DNA of 58,174 nt from Mycolicibacter sinensis (GTDB lineage: Bacteria > Actinomycetota > Actinomycetes > Mycobacteriales > Mycobacteriaceae): assembly GCF_001667945.1 (NCBI RefSeq), contig NZ_LZJK01000115.1:1-58174 (forward strand), written 5' to 3'. Shown in pieces: positions 45,437 through 56,015 of this stretch (its first letter is position 1; the number at the start of each line of letters is the position of its first letter). Below the pieces are notes generated by a model. That model was not told where the DNA came from. It worked only from the letters and a program-made list of their open reading frames with translations, and searched no databases. A program made the position numbers and the translations under genes.

Positions 45437-46165
45437 TCAGCAGCGGCGAAGAACCCGATGCATGGCGGTCTTCTCGTTGGCCGAAACCCACAGCCCATAA
45501 GCGGTTTTGACCGTGACCTGACGGGCCACGAATTCGCATTCGAACGCGGCGTTCGCCGGCAGCCAGCCGGCGGCGTCGCGGAATGCTTTGTCGAAGTTGG
45601 CTTGTGCGCTGACCGCCAACAGGTTGCGCGGATCGTTGGCGAAGTCGCGGCGCCGGGCGTCGTCCCAAAATCGCGCGCCCTTGTACCAGGCGTCGGCCAG
45701 CGAGACCAGGTGGTCGACCTGCACCGCCTCGGACGTCGAGGGGCCCCGGACGAATTCGAGGGTGTTCCCGGTGTAGGGGTCGTGCAGCGTGCCGCGCTGC
45801 ACCAGGCAGGTGCCCCGGCGCAGCACGACCCGGGTCAAGTCGCGGCGCATGATGTCGTCGCGGGTGTTGCAGCCGTTGTGGCCGAATTCGACGTCGACGT
45901 CGTCGCTCCACCGTTCACCGAACCGGTGGCGCTTGAAGTCCTGCAGGCGATCCCAGCCCTTGACCGGGAGGGCTTCGAGCATGCGGCGGGCGTCGTCATA
46001 GCCCGGGTTGAGCGGCGCGGCGCTCGGTGTCGGCGGGGTCCACGTCGGCAAGGGACCCGACGGCCGCGAAAACCAGCCGTTGTGCTGCCACCACGCCCAG
46101 CCGACGGCGGCCACCACGACCAGCGCCACCACCGTGGCAGACACCACCCGCCTGCGTGCGGCCAT
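45437..46165 (-). CDS. HNH endonuclease family protein (DUF1524-like), membrane-anchored or secreted
   Basis: This 242-aa protein has an N-terminal hydrophobic segment (VVSATVVALVVVAAVGWAWW, about 7-26) that acts as signal or anchor, then a Pro-rich linker. The nuclease domain has the DUF1524/GmrSD-like pattern EAVQVDHLVSLADAWYKGA and NDPRNLLAVSAQANFDK. Conserved cysteines (NTRDD, GTCLVQRG, FECEF) may form disulfides. Such extracellular nucleases are common in actinobacteria, possibly for nutrient or competence use. ATG at 46165 is taken; the longer frame overlaps glpK. It starts two bases from the glpK end. Confidence 0.85.
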   Translation of the reverse strand: MAARRRVVSATVVALVVVAAVGWAWWQHNGWFSRPSGPLPTWTPPTPSAAPLNPGYDDARRMLEALPVKGWDRLQDFKRHRFGERWSDDVDVEFGHNGCNTRDDIMRRDLTRVVLRRGTCLVQRGTLHDPYTGNTLEFVRGPSTSEAVQVDHLVSLADAWYKGARFWDDARRRDFANDPRNLLAVSAQANFDKAFRDAAGWLPANAAFECEFVARQVTVKTAYGLWVSANEKTAMHRVLRRC

Positions 46166-46167
46166 AC

Positions 46168-47703
46168 TCAGGGCAGCTCGACCCAGTCCAGTGTGCGCTG
46201 TACGGCCTTTCGCCACCCGGCGTAGCCTTCGGCACGCTGATCCTGCGACCACGTGGGGGTCCAGCGTTTGTGCTCCTGCCAGTTGGCCCGCAGGTCCTCC
46301 GGGCTTTTCCAGAACCCGACGCCCAGCCCGGCGGCGTACGCTGCGCCCAGCGCCGTGGTTTCGGCGACTACCGGCTTGACCACGTCGACGCCCAGCACAT
46401 CGGCCTGGATCTGCATGCACAGGTCGTTGGCGGTGATGCCACCGTCGACCTTCAAAACCTCAAGGTGCACACCGGAATCGGCTTCCATCGCCTCGGCCAC
46501 GTCTCGGCTCTGGTAGCAGATCGCCTCCAGCGTCGCCCGAGCCAGATGTGCGTTGGTGTTGAATCGGGACAACCCGACGATCGCGCCGCGCGCATCCGAA
46601 CGCCAGTACGGCGCGAACAGCCCGGAGAACGCCGGCACGAAGTACATCCCGCCGTTGTCGGCGACCTGACGGGCCAGCGATTCCACCTGGGTGGCGCCGC
46701 TGATGATGCCCAGCTGGTCGCGCAACCACTGCACCGCCGACCCGGTGACCGCGATCGAACCCTCCAGGGCGTAGACCGGTTTGGCATCACCGAACTGGTA
46801 GCAGACCGTGGTCAACAGCCCGTTGTCGGAGCGGACGATCTGCTCACCGGTGTTGAGCAGCAGGAAGTTTCCGGTGCCGTAGGTGTTCTTGGCCTCCCCG
46901 GCGGACAGGCACACCTGGCCGACCATGGCGCTTTGCTGATCGCCCAGGATGCCGGCGATCGGCACTTCGCCGCGCACCGGCCCGGTGGCCACGGTGACCG
47001 CGTGCCGCCGCCGCGACGACGACGAGGTGATGCGCGGCAGCATCGCCCGCGGGATCGAGAACAGCGCCAGCAGTTCGTCGTCCCAGTCCAGGGTCTCCAG
47101 GTTCATCAGCATGGTGCGGCTGGCGTTGGTGACGTCGGTCAGGTGCACTCCGCCGCGGGGGCCGCCGGTCAGATTCCACAGCACCCAGGTGTCGCAGGTG
47201 CCGAACAAGGCGTCCCCGCGCTCGGCATCGGCACGCACACCGTCGACATTGTCCAGAATCCATTGAAGCTTGCCGCCGGAGAAGTACGTGGCCGGCGGCA
47301 GGCCCGCCTTGCGACGGATCACCTCACCGTGCCCATCGCGCTCCAGGGCGGCAGCGATGTAATCGGTCCGGGTGTCCTGCCAGACGATCGCGTTGTAGTA
47401 GGGCTGGCCGGTGTGCTTATTCCACACCACGGTTGTCTCGCGCTGATTGGCGATGCCCATCGCGGCCAGGTCGGCGGCGTCGAGCTTGGTGGTGTTCAGC
47501 GCCGATACCAGCACCGCTGCCGTGTGATTCCACAGTTCGAACGGGTCATGTTCCACCCAGCCGGCCCGCGGCAGGATCTGTTCGTGTTCGAGCTGGTGAC
47601 GGCCCACTTCGGCGCCGTCATGGTCGAAGATGATGCAGCGGGTGCTGGTGGTGCCCTGGTCGATCGACGCGACGAAATCGCCCAAGTCTGAACTCCTGCC
47701 CAT
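46168..47703 (-). CDS. glpK: Glycerol kinase
   Basis: This FGGY-family kinase converts glycerol and ATP to glycerol-3-phosphate. The phosphate-binding IDQGTTSTR is at the N-terminus. The FGGY signatures are [15 protein letters not shown] and [20 protein letters not shown], and the glycerol contacts lie in [16 protein letters not shown] at 47703 gives 511 aa. A TTG at 47685 with AGGAG spaced seven bases upstream gives 505 aa and may be the true start. M. tuberculosis has the same gene (Rv3696c) downstream of the RDD gene; here padR and an HNH gene are interposed. Confidence 0.95.
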   Translation of the reverse strand: MGRSSDLGDFVASIDQGTTSTRCIIFDHDGAEVGRHQLEHEQILPRAGWVEHDPFELWNHTAAVLVSALNTTKLDAADLAAMGIANQRETTVVWNKHTGQPYYNAIVWQDTRTDYIAAALERDGHGEVIRRKAGLPPATYFSGGKLQWILDNVDGVRADAERGDALFGTCDTWVLWNLTGGPRGGVHLTDVTNASRTMLMNLETLDWDDELLALFSIPRAMLPRITSSSSRRRHAVTVATGPVRGEVPIAGILGDQQSAMVGQVCLSAGEAKNTYGTGNFLLLNTGEQIVRSDNGLLTTVCYQFGDAKPVYALEGSIAVTGSAVQWLRDQLGIISGATQVESLARQVADNGGMYFVPAFSGLFAPYWRSDARGAIVGLSRFNTNAHLARATLEAICYQSRDVAEAMEADSGVHLEVLKVDGGITANDLCMQIQADVLGVDVVKPVVAETTALGAAYAAGLGVGFWKSPEDLRANWQEHKRWTPTWSQDQRAEGYAGWRKAVQRTLDWVELP

Positions 47704-47816
47704 AGTGCGTGCCCTGCCGGTCGGTCCGCGTCCATCATGGCCCACACCGGTCGGGCTCGGGTGCACTACGCGCGCGCCAGGACGGCGGGGTGAGCGGCGC
47801 CGCCGCCGACAAAATT

Positions 47817-47845
47817 AGTCAGTCTTCACGAACCCATCAGTCAGT
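47817..47845. promoter_or_regulatory. Direct repeats in the glpK-DUF7159 intergenic region
   Basis: AGTCAGT occurs at 47817-47823 and again at 47839-47845, 22 bases apart or about two helical turns, in an AT-rich patch of the 291-base divergent promoter region. The palindrome GCGATCGC follows at 47856-47863. The spacing suits a regulator binding as two copies. Confidence 0.4.
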
Positions 47846-47994
47846 ATTTATTCGCGCGATCGCATATTTCGATGTGTCACCGGTAGATGTCGTAATGGTG
47901 AACAAACGGTGTCGGTCAGGTGGGCCGAAGCCGTTGGCAGATCCCTCGTCGCCTGGCCCGGCGCGTGCAGCTCACAACTCAATTCGGAGAAGCC

Positions 47995-50175
47995 ATGGAC
48001 GTCGTTCTCGGTGTGGCACTTGCGTCGATGCCGCTCGCCACCATCCACACGGTGCTGGTGGGCGGTGAGAACGGGGACGGCGCCATTCTGGACGCACACA
48101 GCTTCGACGTGCCGACCGGTCCCGCCGGTGACTTCGCCGCGGTGGATGCGGTGATCGCCGCGATCCTGCAGGCGCGCGACGCCGCCGGCCACGCCGGATA
48201 TCACCTGGTGTCAACCGGATTGACGGTGACCGATCCCTTTGATGCCGCCGCAGTGCGTTCGCGGCTGGCCGCCAATGGCCTCGAGGATGTCGCCCTGATC
48301 TCCCCCGCCCTGGCGGCGGCAAGCCTGGCCGAAAACCTGGGCCAGACGGTGGGCTGCGACCGGATGGGCCTGCTGTCGATCGAGTCGCGGGACGCGACCC
48401 TCGCGGTGATCGACTGCGTCGACGGCTCCATCACCAGGCTCTTCCGTCAGCCGCTGAGCGACGGTGATGCCACCGCCGCGGTCGACACCGTCGCCGACCG
48501 GCTGAACACTCCGGAGACCCGCCCCGACGGCCTGCTCCTGGTCTGCCCCGAGGCCGATTCCAGCGCAATCAGACCCCGACTGGAGGCAACGTTCGCCCAC
48601 GAGGTGTGTGAGCCGGCCGAACCGCAGGCCGCCCTGGCCCGCGGCGCTGCGCTGGCCTCCACCCGGGTGACGAGGACTGTGGACGCGTCGACTGCCGCAC
48701 TGGCCTACACCCAGGAAGCCGACTCCGGTGTGATCGCTCCCGGCTACTACGACATTCCCGGCTACCGCCCGGGTTTGGCGGCCGATGATCTGGCCTACAG
48801 CGCGGTTCCCGACGAAGAGGCCGACACCGCAACCGAACTCATCGAACCGGTGGGGCAGCCGACCAGGCGTCCGCTGCTGGTTGCCGGCACGATACTGGCG
48901 TCTGCCACGTTTGCCGCGGCCTCGGCGCTGATGGTGTCGATGGCGCTGGACATCACCCCCAATCTGGTCGCGTTGCGACCGGAAATCGGTCGGGTGCTGA
49001 GCTTTCCACTCGAACCGCCAAAGCTGCCGGAACCCGCCTTGCAGCCGTACGTCGAACCACCGGTGGTGATGAACCACCCGGACGTGCTGCCGCTGCCGCC
49101 GCTGGACGTCCCGCCGGCGGCGCCTGTGTCGGTTCCGATCCCACCCGCGCCCGACGCACCTGCGCCGTCGGTCTTCGGTCCCCCGTTGCACATGCCGTCC
49201 CCGGCGGTGCCCGCCGCGAACCCGTTCATCTTCACCCCGGCTCCGCTGCCGGTAGTGCAGCACTCGACCCCGACGATCAGGCCGGTCGCATCGGCGCTGC
49301 CTGACCTGTCGTTCCTGCTCGGGCTGCCGGCGAAGCTACCCGCGTTTCCGTCACCGCCCAGTGCGGTGCCTGCGCCGCCGTTAGAGATTCCGAACCCGCC
49401 GGTGGTCAAGCCGGACCCGCCGGTGGAGATTCCGACCCCGCCGGTGATCAAGCCCCAACCTCCGGTCGTCAAGCCGATTCCACCGGTAATCAGGCCCAAT
49501 CCGCCGGTGGAGATCCCGACCCCGCCCGTGATCAAGCCGGATCCGCCCGTAGTCAAACCGCAGCGGCCGGTGATCAAGCCGATCCCTCCCGTGATCAAAC
49601 CCAACCCCCCGATCCAGCTGCCCGACCCACCGGTCAAGCTTCCCGAGGCGCCGATCAAGCTGCCGGACCCACCGGCCGCCAAGCCCAATCCACCGTTGCA
49701 GCTGCCTGGATTGCCCGATTCGGCGCCGCCGGTCGGTCTGCCGCAGGCGCCGGCATTCCCGTCGCTGCCGGCTCCCAAGGCGCCGTCCATCCCGGCGTTC
49801 AACCCGCCCGGGCTGCCGGGCTTGCCGGCGCCCAGTTCGCCTGGCCTACCGTCGCTTCCGGCCCCCAAGGCACCGGCCCTCCCGGCGCTTCCGGCACCTA
49901 GCGCACCTGCGATGCCCAACCTCGGGGGCGGCCCCGGTGGCGGGATCTTCGGCGGCAAGCCCGGTGGCGGAATCTTCGGCGGCAACCCCGGCGGCGGCAT
50001 TTTCGGCGGCAAGCCCGGTGGCGGCATTTTCGGCGGCAACCCCGGTGGCGGCATCTTCGGCGGCAAGCCCGGTGGCGGCCTCTTCGGCGGCGGCGGTGGC
50101 GGCGGCCTGTTCGGCGGCGGCGGTGGCGGCCTGTTCGGCGGCAAGCCCGGCGGAGGCGGCCTCTTCGGCCACTAG
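47995..50175 (+). CDS. DUF7159-like membrane protein with Pro-rich and GGGIFGG repeats
   Basis: This 726-aa mycobacterial protein has an N-terminal domain (about 1-240, starting MDVVLGVALASMPLATIHTV) that resembles actinobacterial DUF7159. A single membrane helix follows at about 300 (LLVAGTILASATFAAASALM). The remainder is outside the membrane if the helix inserts N-in. It is dominated by repeats PPVVKPDPPVEIPTPPVIKP, then LPxLPAPKAP, and finally eight or so GGGIFGGKP/NP units rich in Gly. This resembles cell-wall-spanning proteins, but the function is unknown. The ATG follows a GGAGA ribosome binding site. Repetitive DNA here may vary in copy number. Confidence 0.82.
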   Translation: MDVVLGVALASMPLATIHTVLVGGENGDGAILDAHSFDVPTGPAGDFAAVDAVIAAILQARDAAGHAGYHLVSTGLTVTDPFDAAAVRSRLAANGLEDVALISPALAAASLAENLGQTVGCDRMGLLSIESRDATLAVIDCVDGSITRLFRQPLSDGDATAAVDTVADRLNTPETRPDGLLLVCPEADSSAIRPRLEATFAHEVCEPAEPQAALARGAALASTRVTRTVDASTAALAYTQEADSGVIAPGYYDIPGYRPGLAADDLAYSAVPDEEADTATELIEPVGQPTRRPLLVAGTILASATFAAASALMVSMALDITPNLVALRPEIGRVLSFPLEPPKLPEPALQPYVEPPVVMNHPDVLPLPPLDVPPAAPVSVPIPPAPDAPAPSVFGPPLHMPSPAVPAANPFIFTPAPLPVVQHSTPTIRPVASALPDLSFLLGLPAKLPAFPSPPSAVPAPPLEIPNPPVVKPDPPVEIPTPPVIKPQPPVVKPIPPVIRPNPPVEIPTPPVIKPDPPVVKPQRPVIKPIPPVIKPNPPIQLPDPPVKLPEAPIKLPDPPAAKPNPPLQLPGLPDSAPPVGLPQAPAFPSLPAPKAPSIPAFNPPGLPGLPAPSSPGLPSLPAPKAPALPALPAPSAPAMPNLGGGPGGGIFGGKPGGGIFGGNPGGGIFGGKPGGGIFGGNPGGGIFGGKPGGGLFGGGGGGGLFGGGGGGLFGGKPGGGGLFGH

Positions 50176-50358
50176 GCCGAGGCCGCGGACCTGCGCGCCT
50201 CGGTCGGCAAGTACTGGGTGATCGAGGAGCTCCGGCCGGCCTTCATGCGACGACGCCGAAACTGCCCAGCAGGTACCGTCTTTCGACCTCGACGAGAAGG
50301 GCCGGGTCGAGTTGCCGGCGTTCTTGTTGAGCGCGCCCGCGGCGTAGCGGCGCCCGCC

Positions 50359-50513
50359 TCACCGGAACCGTCTTTGACCGTGATGCCCGCCAATTAGCGG
50401 AAGTCACGGTCACGGCTCCAGATCGTCGAGGTACCGTGCTGGCGCGTCAGCGCCACCAGATGCGTGTCGGGTACCAGATTTCCCCTTGGGCCGATGTCGT
50501 CAGCGATACGCCG
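50359..50513 (-). pseudogene. VapC (PIN-domain) toxin remnant
   Basis: The minus strand reads RRIADDIGPRGNLVPDTHLV, then ALTRQHGTSTIWSRDRDFR, a TAA stop, and LAGITVKDGSGE in the same frame. This is the C-terminal third of a VapC toxin, with the PIN acidic residues in VPDTHL and DRDF and the terminal ITVKD strand. The N-terminal two thirds and the antitoxin are missing; the remnant directly follows the methyltransferase gene. M. tuberculosis carries vapBC48 next to glpK, which suggests this is the same locus in decay. The rest of 50176-50538 holds nothing else I can assign. Confidence 0.7.
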
Positions 50514-50538
50514 GCAGCCGGCCGCTGGCCGAATCGCC

Positions 50539-51879
50539 CTACGGCTGCCACCAGGGCCGCAGCGGCAGGGCGCCGTCATCACCCCGTTCGTCGACGTTGA
50601 CGGCCAGCACATGGTGAAGCTGAAACAGGTTGCGCTCGAAGCCCAGTACCGAGGCGGCCATGTACAGCCCCCACACTTTGGCCCGTCCCAAGCCGACCTC
50701 GGCGACGGCCTCGTCCCAGTGGTCGACCAGGTTCTGACTCCAGCCGCGCAGCGTCTTGGCGTAGTGGTGCCGGAAGTTCTCTTCGTGCAGCACCTCGAAA
50801 CCGGTCTGCTGGATCTCGGTGATGATCCGGCCCGCGCCGGTGATCTCCCCGTCCGGGAAGACGTAGCGGTCGGTGAAGGCATCGCCCTTGTAGGTCGAAT
50901 TGTCCGGCAACGTAATGCAGTGGTTGAGAAGCAGACCACCGGGCCGGAGCTTCGCCTTGAGCGATCCGAAGTACGCGGGATAGTTCTTCACCCCGATGTG
51001 TTCGGTCAGTCCGATCGACGAGATGGCGTCGAAACCGGTCTCCCGCACATCGCGGTAGTCGCAGTGCCTGACTTCGGCGAGGTCGGAGAGCCCCTCGTCG
51101 GCAATCGCCCGCTGCGCCCAGGCGACCTGTTCGGCCGACAAGGTGGCGCCGATCGCCCGCACCCCGCGGCGCGCCGCGTAACGCACCATGCCACCCCACC
51201 CGCATCCGACGTCGAGCAGCCGGTCGCCCGGCTTCAGCCGCAGCTTGTCGAAGACCAGCCGGTACTTGTTCTCCTGTGCCTCCTCCAGGGTCGCCTCCGT
51301 GCTGGGGAAGATCGCGCAGGTGTAGGTCATCGACGGACCCAGCACCCATTCGTAGAAGGTGTTGGACACGTCGTAGTGGTGATGGATGGCGTCGGCGTCG
51401 CGGGCCTTGGAATGCCGCAGACCGGCCGCGGCGCGACGGCGCCACTTGGCCGGCGCCTCCTCCGGCGGCGGCGCAATCGGTTTGAGATGCTTCACACCGA
51501 TCGAGCGGACGATGTTGAACAGCACCTGCGGCGACGGCTGTTTGAATTCCAGGTCCGCCAGGGCGTTGAGCACCGGATACGGATTGCCCGGATGCACCCC
51601 GCGCAGCTCCAGGTCGCCGGCGATGTAGGACCGGGCTATCCCGAGTTGCCCCAAGGAAGTGGCCAGGTAGGTGGTCGCACGCGGGTTGAGCAGGTCCACC
51701 CCCAGCTCGGCGTCGTCGGGTCCGACGCTGCTGCCGTCGTAGGCGGTGATGTGGATCGGCGGCTGCCCCCCGCCGGCCAGAAGTACCAGGATCTCGGCCA
51801 AGCCCAGCCGGCCCTTGGTGTCGCGAACACGCTCCGGTGTTGTTGCGGTTTTCAATGCAGTCATCATCGCCCCGTCCAT
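50539..51879 (-). CDS. Cyclopropane-fatty-acyl-phospholipid synthase-family methyltransferase
   Basis: This 446-aa SAM-dependent enzyme of the CFA synthase class has an N-terminal lipid-binding-like domain (about 1-170, containing GDLELRGVHPGNPYPVLNAL) and a methyltransferase domain. The SAM motif I is LLDVGCGWGGMVRYAA. The family HYDVSNTFYEWVLGPSMTYT and the CDYRDV region are present. It modifies unsaturated acyl chains on phospholipids. Longer than the mycolate PcaA/CmaA enzymes, it resembles Rv3720-type proteins. The ATG start at 51879 has GGAGGG about 11 bases upstream; ATGs at 51867 and 51864 are alternatives. It lies 95 bases from egtE on the same strand and could read through from it. 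Confidence 0.86.
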   Translation of the reverse strand: MDGAMMTALKTATTPERVRDTKGRLGLAEILVLLAGGGQPPIHITAYDGSSVGPDDAELGVDLLNPRATTYLATSLGQLGIARSYIAGDLELRGVHPGNPYPVLNALADLEFKQPSPQVLFNIVRSIGVKHLKPIAPPPEEAPAKWRRRAAAGLRHSKARDADAIHHHYDVSNTFYEWVLGPSMTYTCAIFPSTEATLEEAQENKYRLVFDKLRLKPGDRLLDVGCGWGGMVRYAARRGVRAIGATLSAEQVAWAQRAIADEGLSDLAEVRHCDYRDVRETGFDAISSIGLTEHIGVKNYPAYFGSLKAKLRPGGLLLNHCITLPDNSTYKGDAFTDRYVFPDGEITGAGRIITEIQQTGFEVLHEENFRHHYAKTLRGWSQNLVDHWDEAVAEVGLGRAKVWGLYMAASVLGFERNLFQLHHVLAVNVDERGDDGALPLRPWWQP

Positions 51880-51974
51880 GCTGATATGGCCCTCCCCCGT
51901 TTGCGGGCGGCGAACTCGTGCGTACCCACCTCGGCGGCGGCTCAATCCGCACCGTTCGGCGGGACGGCCCCGGG

Positions 51975-53060
51975 TCAGGAGTTGGCGGTGGTCACAGCGA
52001 CCAATGCCTCGGCGAAGGCCGCCAAGTCCGTCTCGGTGGTGTCGACGTGCGGGGAGATCCGCAGCACCGGGGCGGTCAGCTCCAGCGGTGCGCGTTCGAC
52101 ACCGCCGGCCGTGGTCACCATCCGGTGTTCGGCGATCAGGACCGAGCGCACTGCCACCGGGTCGACACCGTCGAGCGGCGCCAGGGTGGTGATCGCACTG
52201 GGCTCGTCGACCGGCTCGACCACCCGCCAACCCGCCAAGCCCGCCAGCGCCCGCCGGCTCAGCGAACCCACCTCGGCCAATCGGGCCCGCACCGCCGCGG
52301 GCCCGGCCGCCAGATACTCACCGAGAGCGGCGGCAAACCCGACCTGCGCCGCCACGTTCACGTCACCCGCTTCCGGCCCGGCCTGGATTCGGCCGGCCAG
52401 TTCCGGCCGTACCGCCAGCGCTCCCACGCCCCGCGGACCGGCCAGCCACTTGCGCGAAGACGAATAGACGGCATCGGCACCGACCGCACAGTCAATCTGG
52501 CCCAGCGCCTGGGCAGCGTCGACCACCAGCGGCACCTCGGCCTCCGCGCATACCCGCGCCATATCGGCCAGCGGCTGCACCAGTCCCCGGTGGCTGCCGA
52601 CCGGGGTCAGGTGCACCAGGTCCGGCGGGTCGGCGGCGAGCGCGGCCGCCGCCTCCTCGAGCATCAAACGCCCGGTTCCGTCGACCGGCAGCATCCGCCG
52701 GCTGAAGCCGCGCGCCGCCATCACCGCCAGGTTCGGGCCGTACTCACCGGGCAGGCAGGCCAGCGTGCCGCCGGCGACGGGCCATCGCGACAACAGCAGA
52801 TCCAGCGCATGCCGGGAGCCGGTGGTGAACACCACGTGGCCGGCGGCCAGGCCGGTCAGTGCCGCGAAAGCGGCCCGGCCGGCGTCGAGCACCGGTGCGG
52901 CGGCCTCGGCGGCGACGTCGCCGCCGACCTCGGCTTCGTGGCGAGCGTGCCGGGCGGCGGCGGCCATTGCGGCGTAGCTCTGCCGCGAGCAGGCCGCGCT
53001 ATCCAGGTGCAGCCCGGCGACCGGCGGGCGCGCCGCACGCCAGGTGTCGGCGAGGCTCAT
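51975..53060 (-). CDS. egtE: Ergothioneine C-S lyase EgtE
   Basis: This 361-aa PLP-dependent fold-type I enzyme performs the last step of ergothioneine synthesis, cleaving the cysteine-derived sulfoxide to give ergothioneine. The Schiff-base lysine is in [13 protein letters not shown]. The PLP-aspartate is in [12 protein letters not shown]. It starts at ATG overlapping the egtD stop (ATGA). It is the last gene of the egtABCDE set, all running leftward with overlapping junctions. Confidence 0.93.
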   Translation of the reverse strand: MSLADTWRAARPPVAGLHLDSAACSRQSYAAMAAAARHARHEAEVGGDVAAEAAAPVLDAGRAAFAALTGLAAGHVVFTTGSRHALDLLLSRWPVAGGTLACLPGEYGPNLAVMAARGFSRRMLPVDGTGRLMLEEAAAALAADPPDLVHLTPVGSHRGLVQPLADMARVCAEAEVPLVVDAAQALGQIDCAVGADAVYSSSRKWLAGPRGVGALAVRPELAGRIQAGPEAGDVNVAAQVGFAAALGEYLAAGPAAVRARLAEVGSLSRRALAGLAGWRVVEPVDEPSAITTLAPLDGVDPVAVRSVLIAEHRMVTTAGGVERAPLELTAPVLRISPHVDTTETDLAAFAEALVAVTTANS

Positions 53061-54046
53061 TTGACGGCGAGGGACAGGCCGAAGTCGCCGGCCGCGTCGG
53101 TCCACCACCGCCGGCGCCGCAGCCCCGCGGCCGCCAACTCGGCGGCCACCTGCTCCGACCGGAACTTGCAGGAGACCTCGGTCAGCATCTCCTCGCCGGC
53201 CGCGAAGTCGACGGCCAGGTCCAGCGCCGCGATCACGACGTGCTGCTCGCGGCGGGCCCGCAGCCACATCTCGATGCGCTGATCCGTCGCATTCCAGCGC
53301 GCCACATGGGCGAACGCGTCGAGGTCGAAATCCGCCTCGAGTTCTCGGTTGACCACCGCGAGCACATTACGGTTGAACGCCGCGGTGACGCCTGCGGCGT
53401 CGTCGTAGGCACGCACCAGCCGTGCGGTGTCCTTGACCAGATCGGTGCCCAGCAGCAGGGTGTCGCCGTCGTGCATCACCGCGGCAAGAGCCGCCAGGAA
53501 GTCAGCGCGCGGCTCGGGGGTCAGGTTGCCGATCGTGGAACCCAGAAACACGAACAGTCGCCTGCCGCCGTCGGGGATCTGCGCCAGATGGTGTTCGAAG
53601 TCGCCGCAGACGGCGTCCACCTGCACATCCGGATAGTCCCGGGCGATGGCCTCCCCCGCCGTCTCCAGCACGCCGGCGTCGACGTCGAACGGGACGAATC
53701 GGCACAGTGAGCCGGCGGCCCGCAGCGCATCGAGCAGCATCCGGGTCTTCGCCGAGGTTCCGCTGCCCAACTCGACCAGCGTGTCGGCGCCGGACAGCGA
53801 CGCCACCGCCGGGGAGTGCTCCCGCAGGATCTGCGCCTCGGCGCGGGTCGGGTAGTACTCGGGCAGCCGGGTGATCTGATCGAACAGCTCGCTGCCGGTT
53901 TCGTCGTAGAACCATTTGGGCGGCAGCGTTTTCGGCGTCTGACGCAGGCCGTGCCGGACGTCGTCGCGTAGCGCGGTGTGGGCGGCGTCGGCGGCGAGGT
54001 GGTTGGTCAGTGTGACCGTGCCACCGGCCGCATCGAACGCTGTCAT
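53057..54046 (-). CDS. egtD: L-histidine N(alpha)-methyltransferase EgtD
   Basis: This 329-aa SAM-dependent enzyme trimethylates histidine to hercynine, the first step of ergothioneine synthesis. The Methyltransf_33 fold shows [36 protein letters not shown], and the SAM motif [23 protein letters not shown] is also conserved. The ATG overlaps the egtC stop (ATGA). Confidence 0.95.
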   Translation of the reverse strand: MTAFDAAGGTVTLTNHLAADAAHTALRDDVRHGLRQTPKTLPPKWFYDETGSELFDQITRLPEYYPTRAEAQILREHSPAVASLSGADTLVELGSGTSAKTRMLLDALRAAGSLCRFVPFDVDAGVLETAGEAIARDYPDVQVDAVCGDFEHHLAQIPDGGRRLFVFLGSTIGNLTPEPRADFLAALAAVMHDGDTLLLGTDLVKDTARLVRAYDDAAGVTAAFNRNVLAVVNRELEADFDLDAFAHVARWNATDQRIEMWLRARREQHVVIAALDLAVDFAAGEEMLTEVSCKFRSEQVAAELAAAGLRRRRWWTDAAGDFGLSLAVK

Positions 54047-54735
54047 CGACTTCCCTCCAGGGGTGTGACGCTGACCTCGCCGTCATGGGCGTCGACCAGG
54101 TGCCGGTCCGGTATGTCCACCCAGCGCGGGTCGTCGTCGTAGGGTTCGCTGGCCAGCACCACCCCCTCGGCGCTGTGCAGCATCGACAAGGTGTCCCCCC
54201 AGGTGGTGGCCAGCATCCGGGAACCGTTGGCGGCCAAGATGTTCAGCCGGGCGCGCGGATCGGCCGCACCGATCTGCGTGATCACGTCACCGAGCGACGC
54301 CATGCCCCGTTCGAAGATCGTCGCGGCCAGTATTGCGCTATCGCACACGGATTCAGCTCCTGCACAGGTGGGCAGCACCGCGGTGTTCACCACCCCGTTG
54401 TGGGACAACAACCATCGGCCGTCGGTGAACGGCGCGGCGGCACTAGCTTCGATCGGCATGCCGACGGTGGCCGAGCGCACCGAGGCCACCACGCAACCGC
54501 TCGACAACGCCGGCGCCACCGAGGCGAACGAGGTGTCGCCCCACAGCGGTGCCGCGCTGCGCCACCGGCGGGGCACCGATCCGTCGAAAAAGCCCGCACC
54601 CCAACCATCGGCGTTGAGCAACCCGTGCCGCTGGCGACGCGGCGCATAGGACTGCACCAACAGGCCGTGCGGCGGTTCCAGTGTCAGCTCGGCCAGTGAC
54701 CGCGGCCGGCCCAGCCAGCCCAGGTGCCGGCACAT
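54043..54735 (-). CDS. egtC: Gamma-glutamyl-hercynylcysteine sulfoxide hydrolase EgtC
   Basis: This 230-aa class II glutamine amidotransferase-type (Ntn) hydrolase removes the gamma-glutamyl group from the EgtB product. The nucleophile Cys2 follows the initiator Met (MCRHLGWLG). GWGAGFF and LLSHNGVVN form the active site. ATG at 54735 overlaps the egtB stop (TGATG). The longer open frame upstream is antisense and shadow sequence within egtB. Confidence 0.94.
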   Translation of the reverse strand: MCRHLGWLGRPRSLAELTLEPPHGLLVQSYAPRRQRHGLLNADGWGAGFFDGSVPRRWRSAAPLWGDTSFASVAPALSSGCVVASVRSATVGMPIEASAAAPFTDGRWLLSHNGVVNTAVLPTCAGAESVCDSAILAATIFERGMASLGDVITQIGAADPRARLNILAANGSRMLATTWGDTLSMLHSAEGVVLASEPYDDDPRWVDIPDRHLVDAHDGEVSVTPLEGSR

Positions 54736-56015
54736 CAAGCGTCCCAGGCCAGTCGCACGCCGGCGAAGATCTGCCGCCGGTAGGGGTGATCCCAGTTGCG
54801 GAAGCTGGGCCGCAGGATCTCGGGCGCCACCGCCCAGGATCCACCGCGCAGCACCCGGTAGTCGCCGCCGAAGAACGGCTCCGAATAGCGCTGGTAGATC
54901 ATCGGCGCGAAGCCCGGCCAGGGCTGCAGCGGTGAACTCGTCCACTCCCAGACGTCGCCGAGCATCTGCTCGGCCCCGTAGGCCGAAGCGCCGTCCGGGT
55001 AGGCCCCCACCGGAGCCGGGCGCAGCGCCGCACCGCCGAGGTTGGCCAGTTCGGCCGTCGCTTCGCGCTCGCCCCACGGCCGCCGGCGTCGGGCGCCGGC
55101 GCCCGGGTCCCACGCGCAGGCTTTCTCCCACTCGATCTCGGTCGGCAGCCGAGCCCCGGCCCACGCCGCGTACGCCTGTGCCTCGAAGTAGCTGACGTGC
55201 TGCACCGGCTCGTCGTCGGGAAGGTCTTCGACACGGCCGAATCGGGTCCGGCAGGTGTGGTCGGGGCTCCAGAACTGCGGCGCACTCAGGCCGGCCTGCT
55301 GGCAGTGGTTCCATCCGCGCTCGGTCCACCACCGGGGTTGGCGGTAGCCGCCGTCGTCGATGAACGCCCGCCATTCGCCGTTGGTCACCGGCACCCGACC
55401 GATCCGGAAGGCCGGCACCTCCACGCGGTGCGCCGGCCGCTCGTTGTCGAGCGCGAACGGCTCCGCGGTGAGATCGACGCCGAGCACGAACTCACCGGCC
55501 GGCACCAGCACCGACGTGCCGGCCAGCCCGGGCCGCCCGGCCGGCAGCGGCTGACCCTCATCGAGCAGTGGAGCCCCGCTGCGCAGGTTCAGTGCCTGCA
55601 ACATGGTCTCGTCGTGCTGGTGTTCATGGCTGAGCACCAGACCGAACACGAACCCGTCCCCGTTTCCGCCGGGCACGGCGTCGAGTTTCTCGAGGACCTT
55701 GGAACGCACTGTGGCGCAATATTTCCGGGCCTGATCGGGGGTCAGCAACGGCAGGTCGACGCGGCTGGCCCGCGAGTGGGTGAACGCATCATAGAGGCCC
55801 TCGACATCGGCCGGCAGCATCCCGGGCCGGGCCGGATCCCCGCCGCGCAGCAGCCACAGTTCCTCCTGCTGACCGATATGGGCCAGGTCCCACACCAGCG
55901 GGCTCATCAACGGGTCGTACTGGCGGTGCAGTTCGGTGTCGTCGAAGTCGACGAGCGCCAGGGTGCGTGTCCGCGCCCGGGTCAAGTCGCGCGCCAGTGT
56001 CTCCGGTGTGCTCAC
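54735..56015 (-). CDS. egtB: Hercynine oxygenase EgtB
   Basis: This 426-aa non-haem iron enzyme couples hercynine with gamma-glutamylcysteine and oxygen to form the sulfoxide. An N-terminal DinB-like domain holds the iron motif HX3HXE (HEHQHDE), with another histidine in [12 protein letters not shown]. The C-terminal FGE-sulfatase domain contains [14 protein letters not shown] and the final [12 protein letters not shown] at 56015 overlaps the egtA stop (GTGA). Its length matches the mycobacterial enzyme. Confidence 0.95.
   Translation of the reverse strand: MSTPETLARDLTRARTRTLALVDFDDTELHRQYDPLMSPLVWDLAHIGQQEELWLLRGGDPARPGMLPADVEGLYDAFTHSRASRVDLPLLTPDQARKYCATVRSKVLEKLDAVPGGNGDGFVFGLVLSHEHQHDETMLQALNLRSGAPLLDEGQPLPAGRPGLAGTSVLVPAGEFVLGVDLTAEPFALDNERPAHRVEVPAFRIGRVPVTNGEWRAFIDDGGYRQPRWWTERGWNHCQQAGLSAPQFWSPDHTCRTRFGRVEDLPDDEPVQHVSYFEAQAYAAWAGARLPTEIEWEKACAWDPGAGARRRRPWGEREATAELANLGGAALRPAPVGAYPDGASAYGAEQMLGDVWEWTSSPLQPWPGFAPMIYQRYSEPFFGGDYRVLRGGSWAVAPEILRPSFRNWDHPYRRQIFAGVRLAWDA

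Noticed and set aside
48795..50144. Minus-strand Gly-rich open frame opposite the repeat protein
   Set aside because: Gly repeats arise from reading the Pro repeats in reverse; PE_PGRS-like appearance is coincidental, and no PE domain is present.
49950..50160. Regular repeats that could be taken for a CRISPR array
   Set aside because: The units are contiguous coding repeats of GGGIFGG without unique spacers. No cas genes are present in the window.
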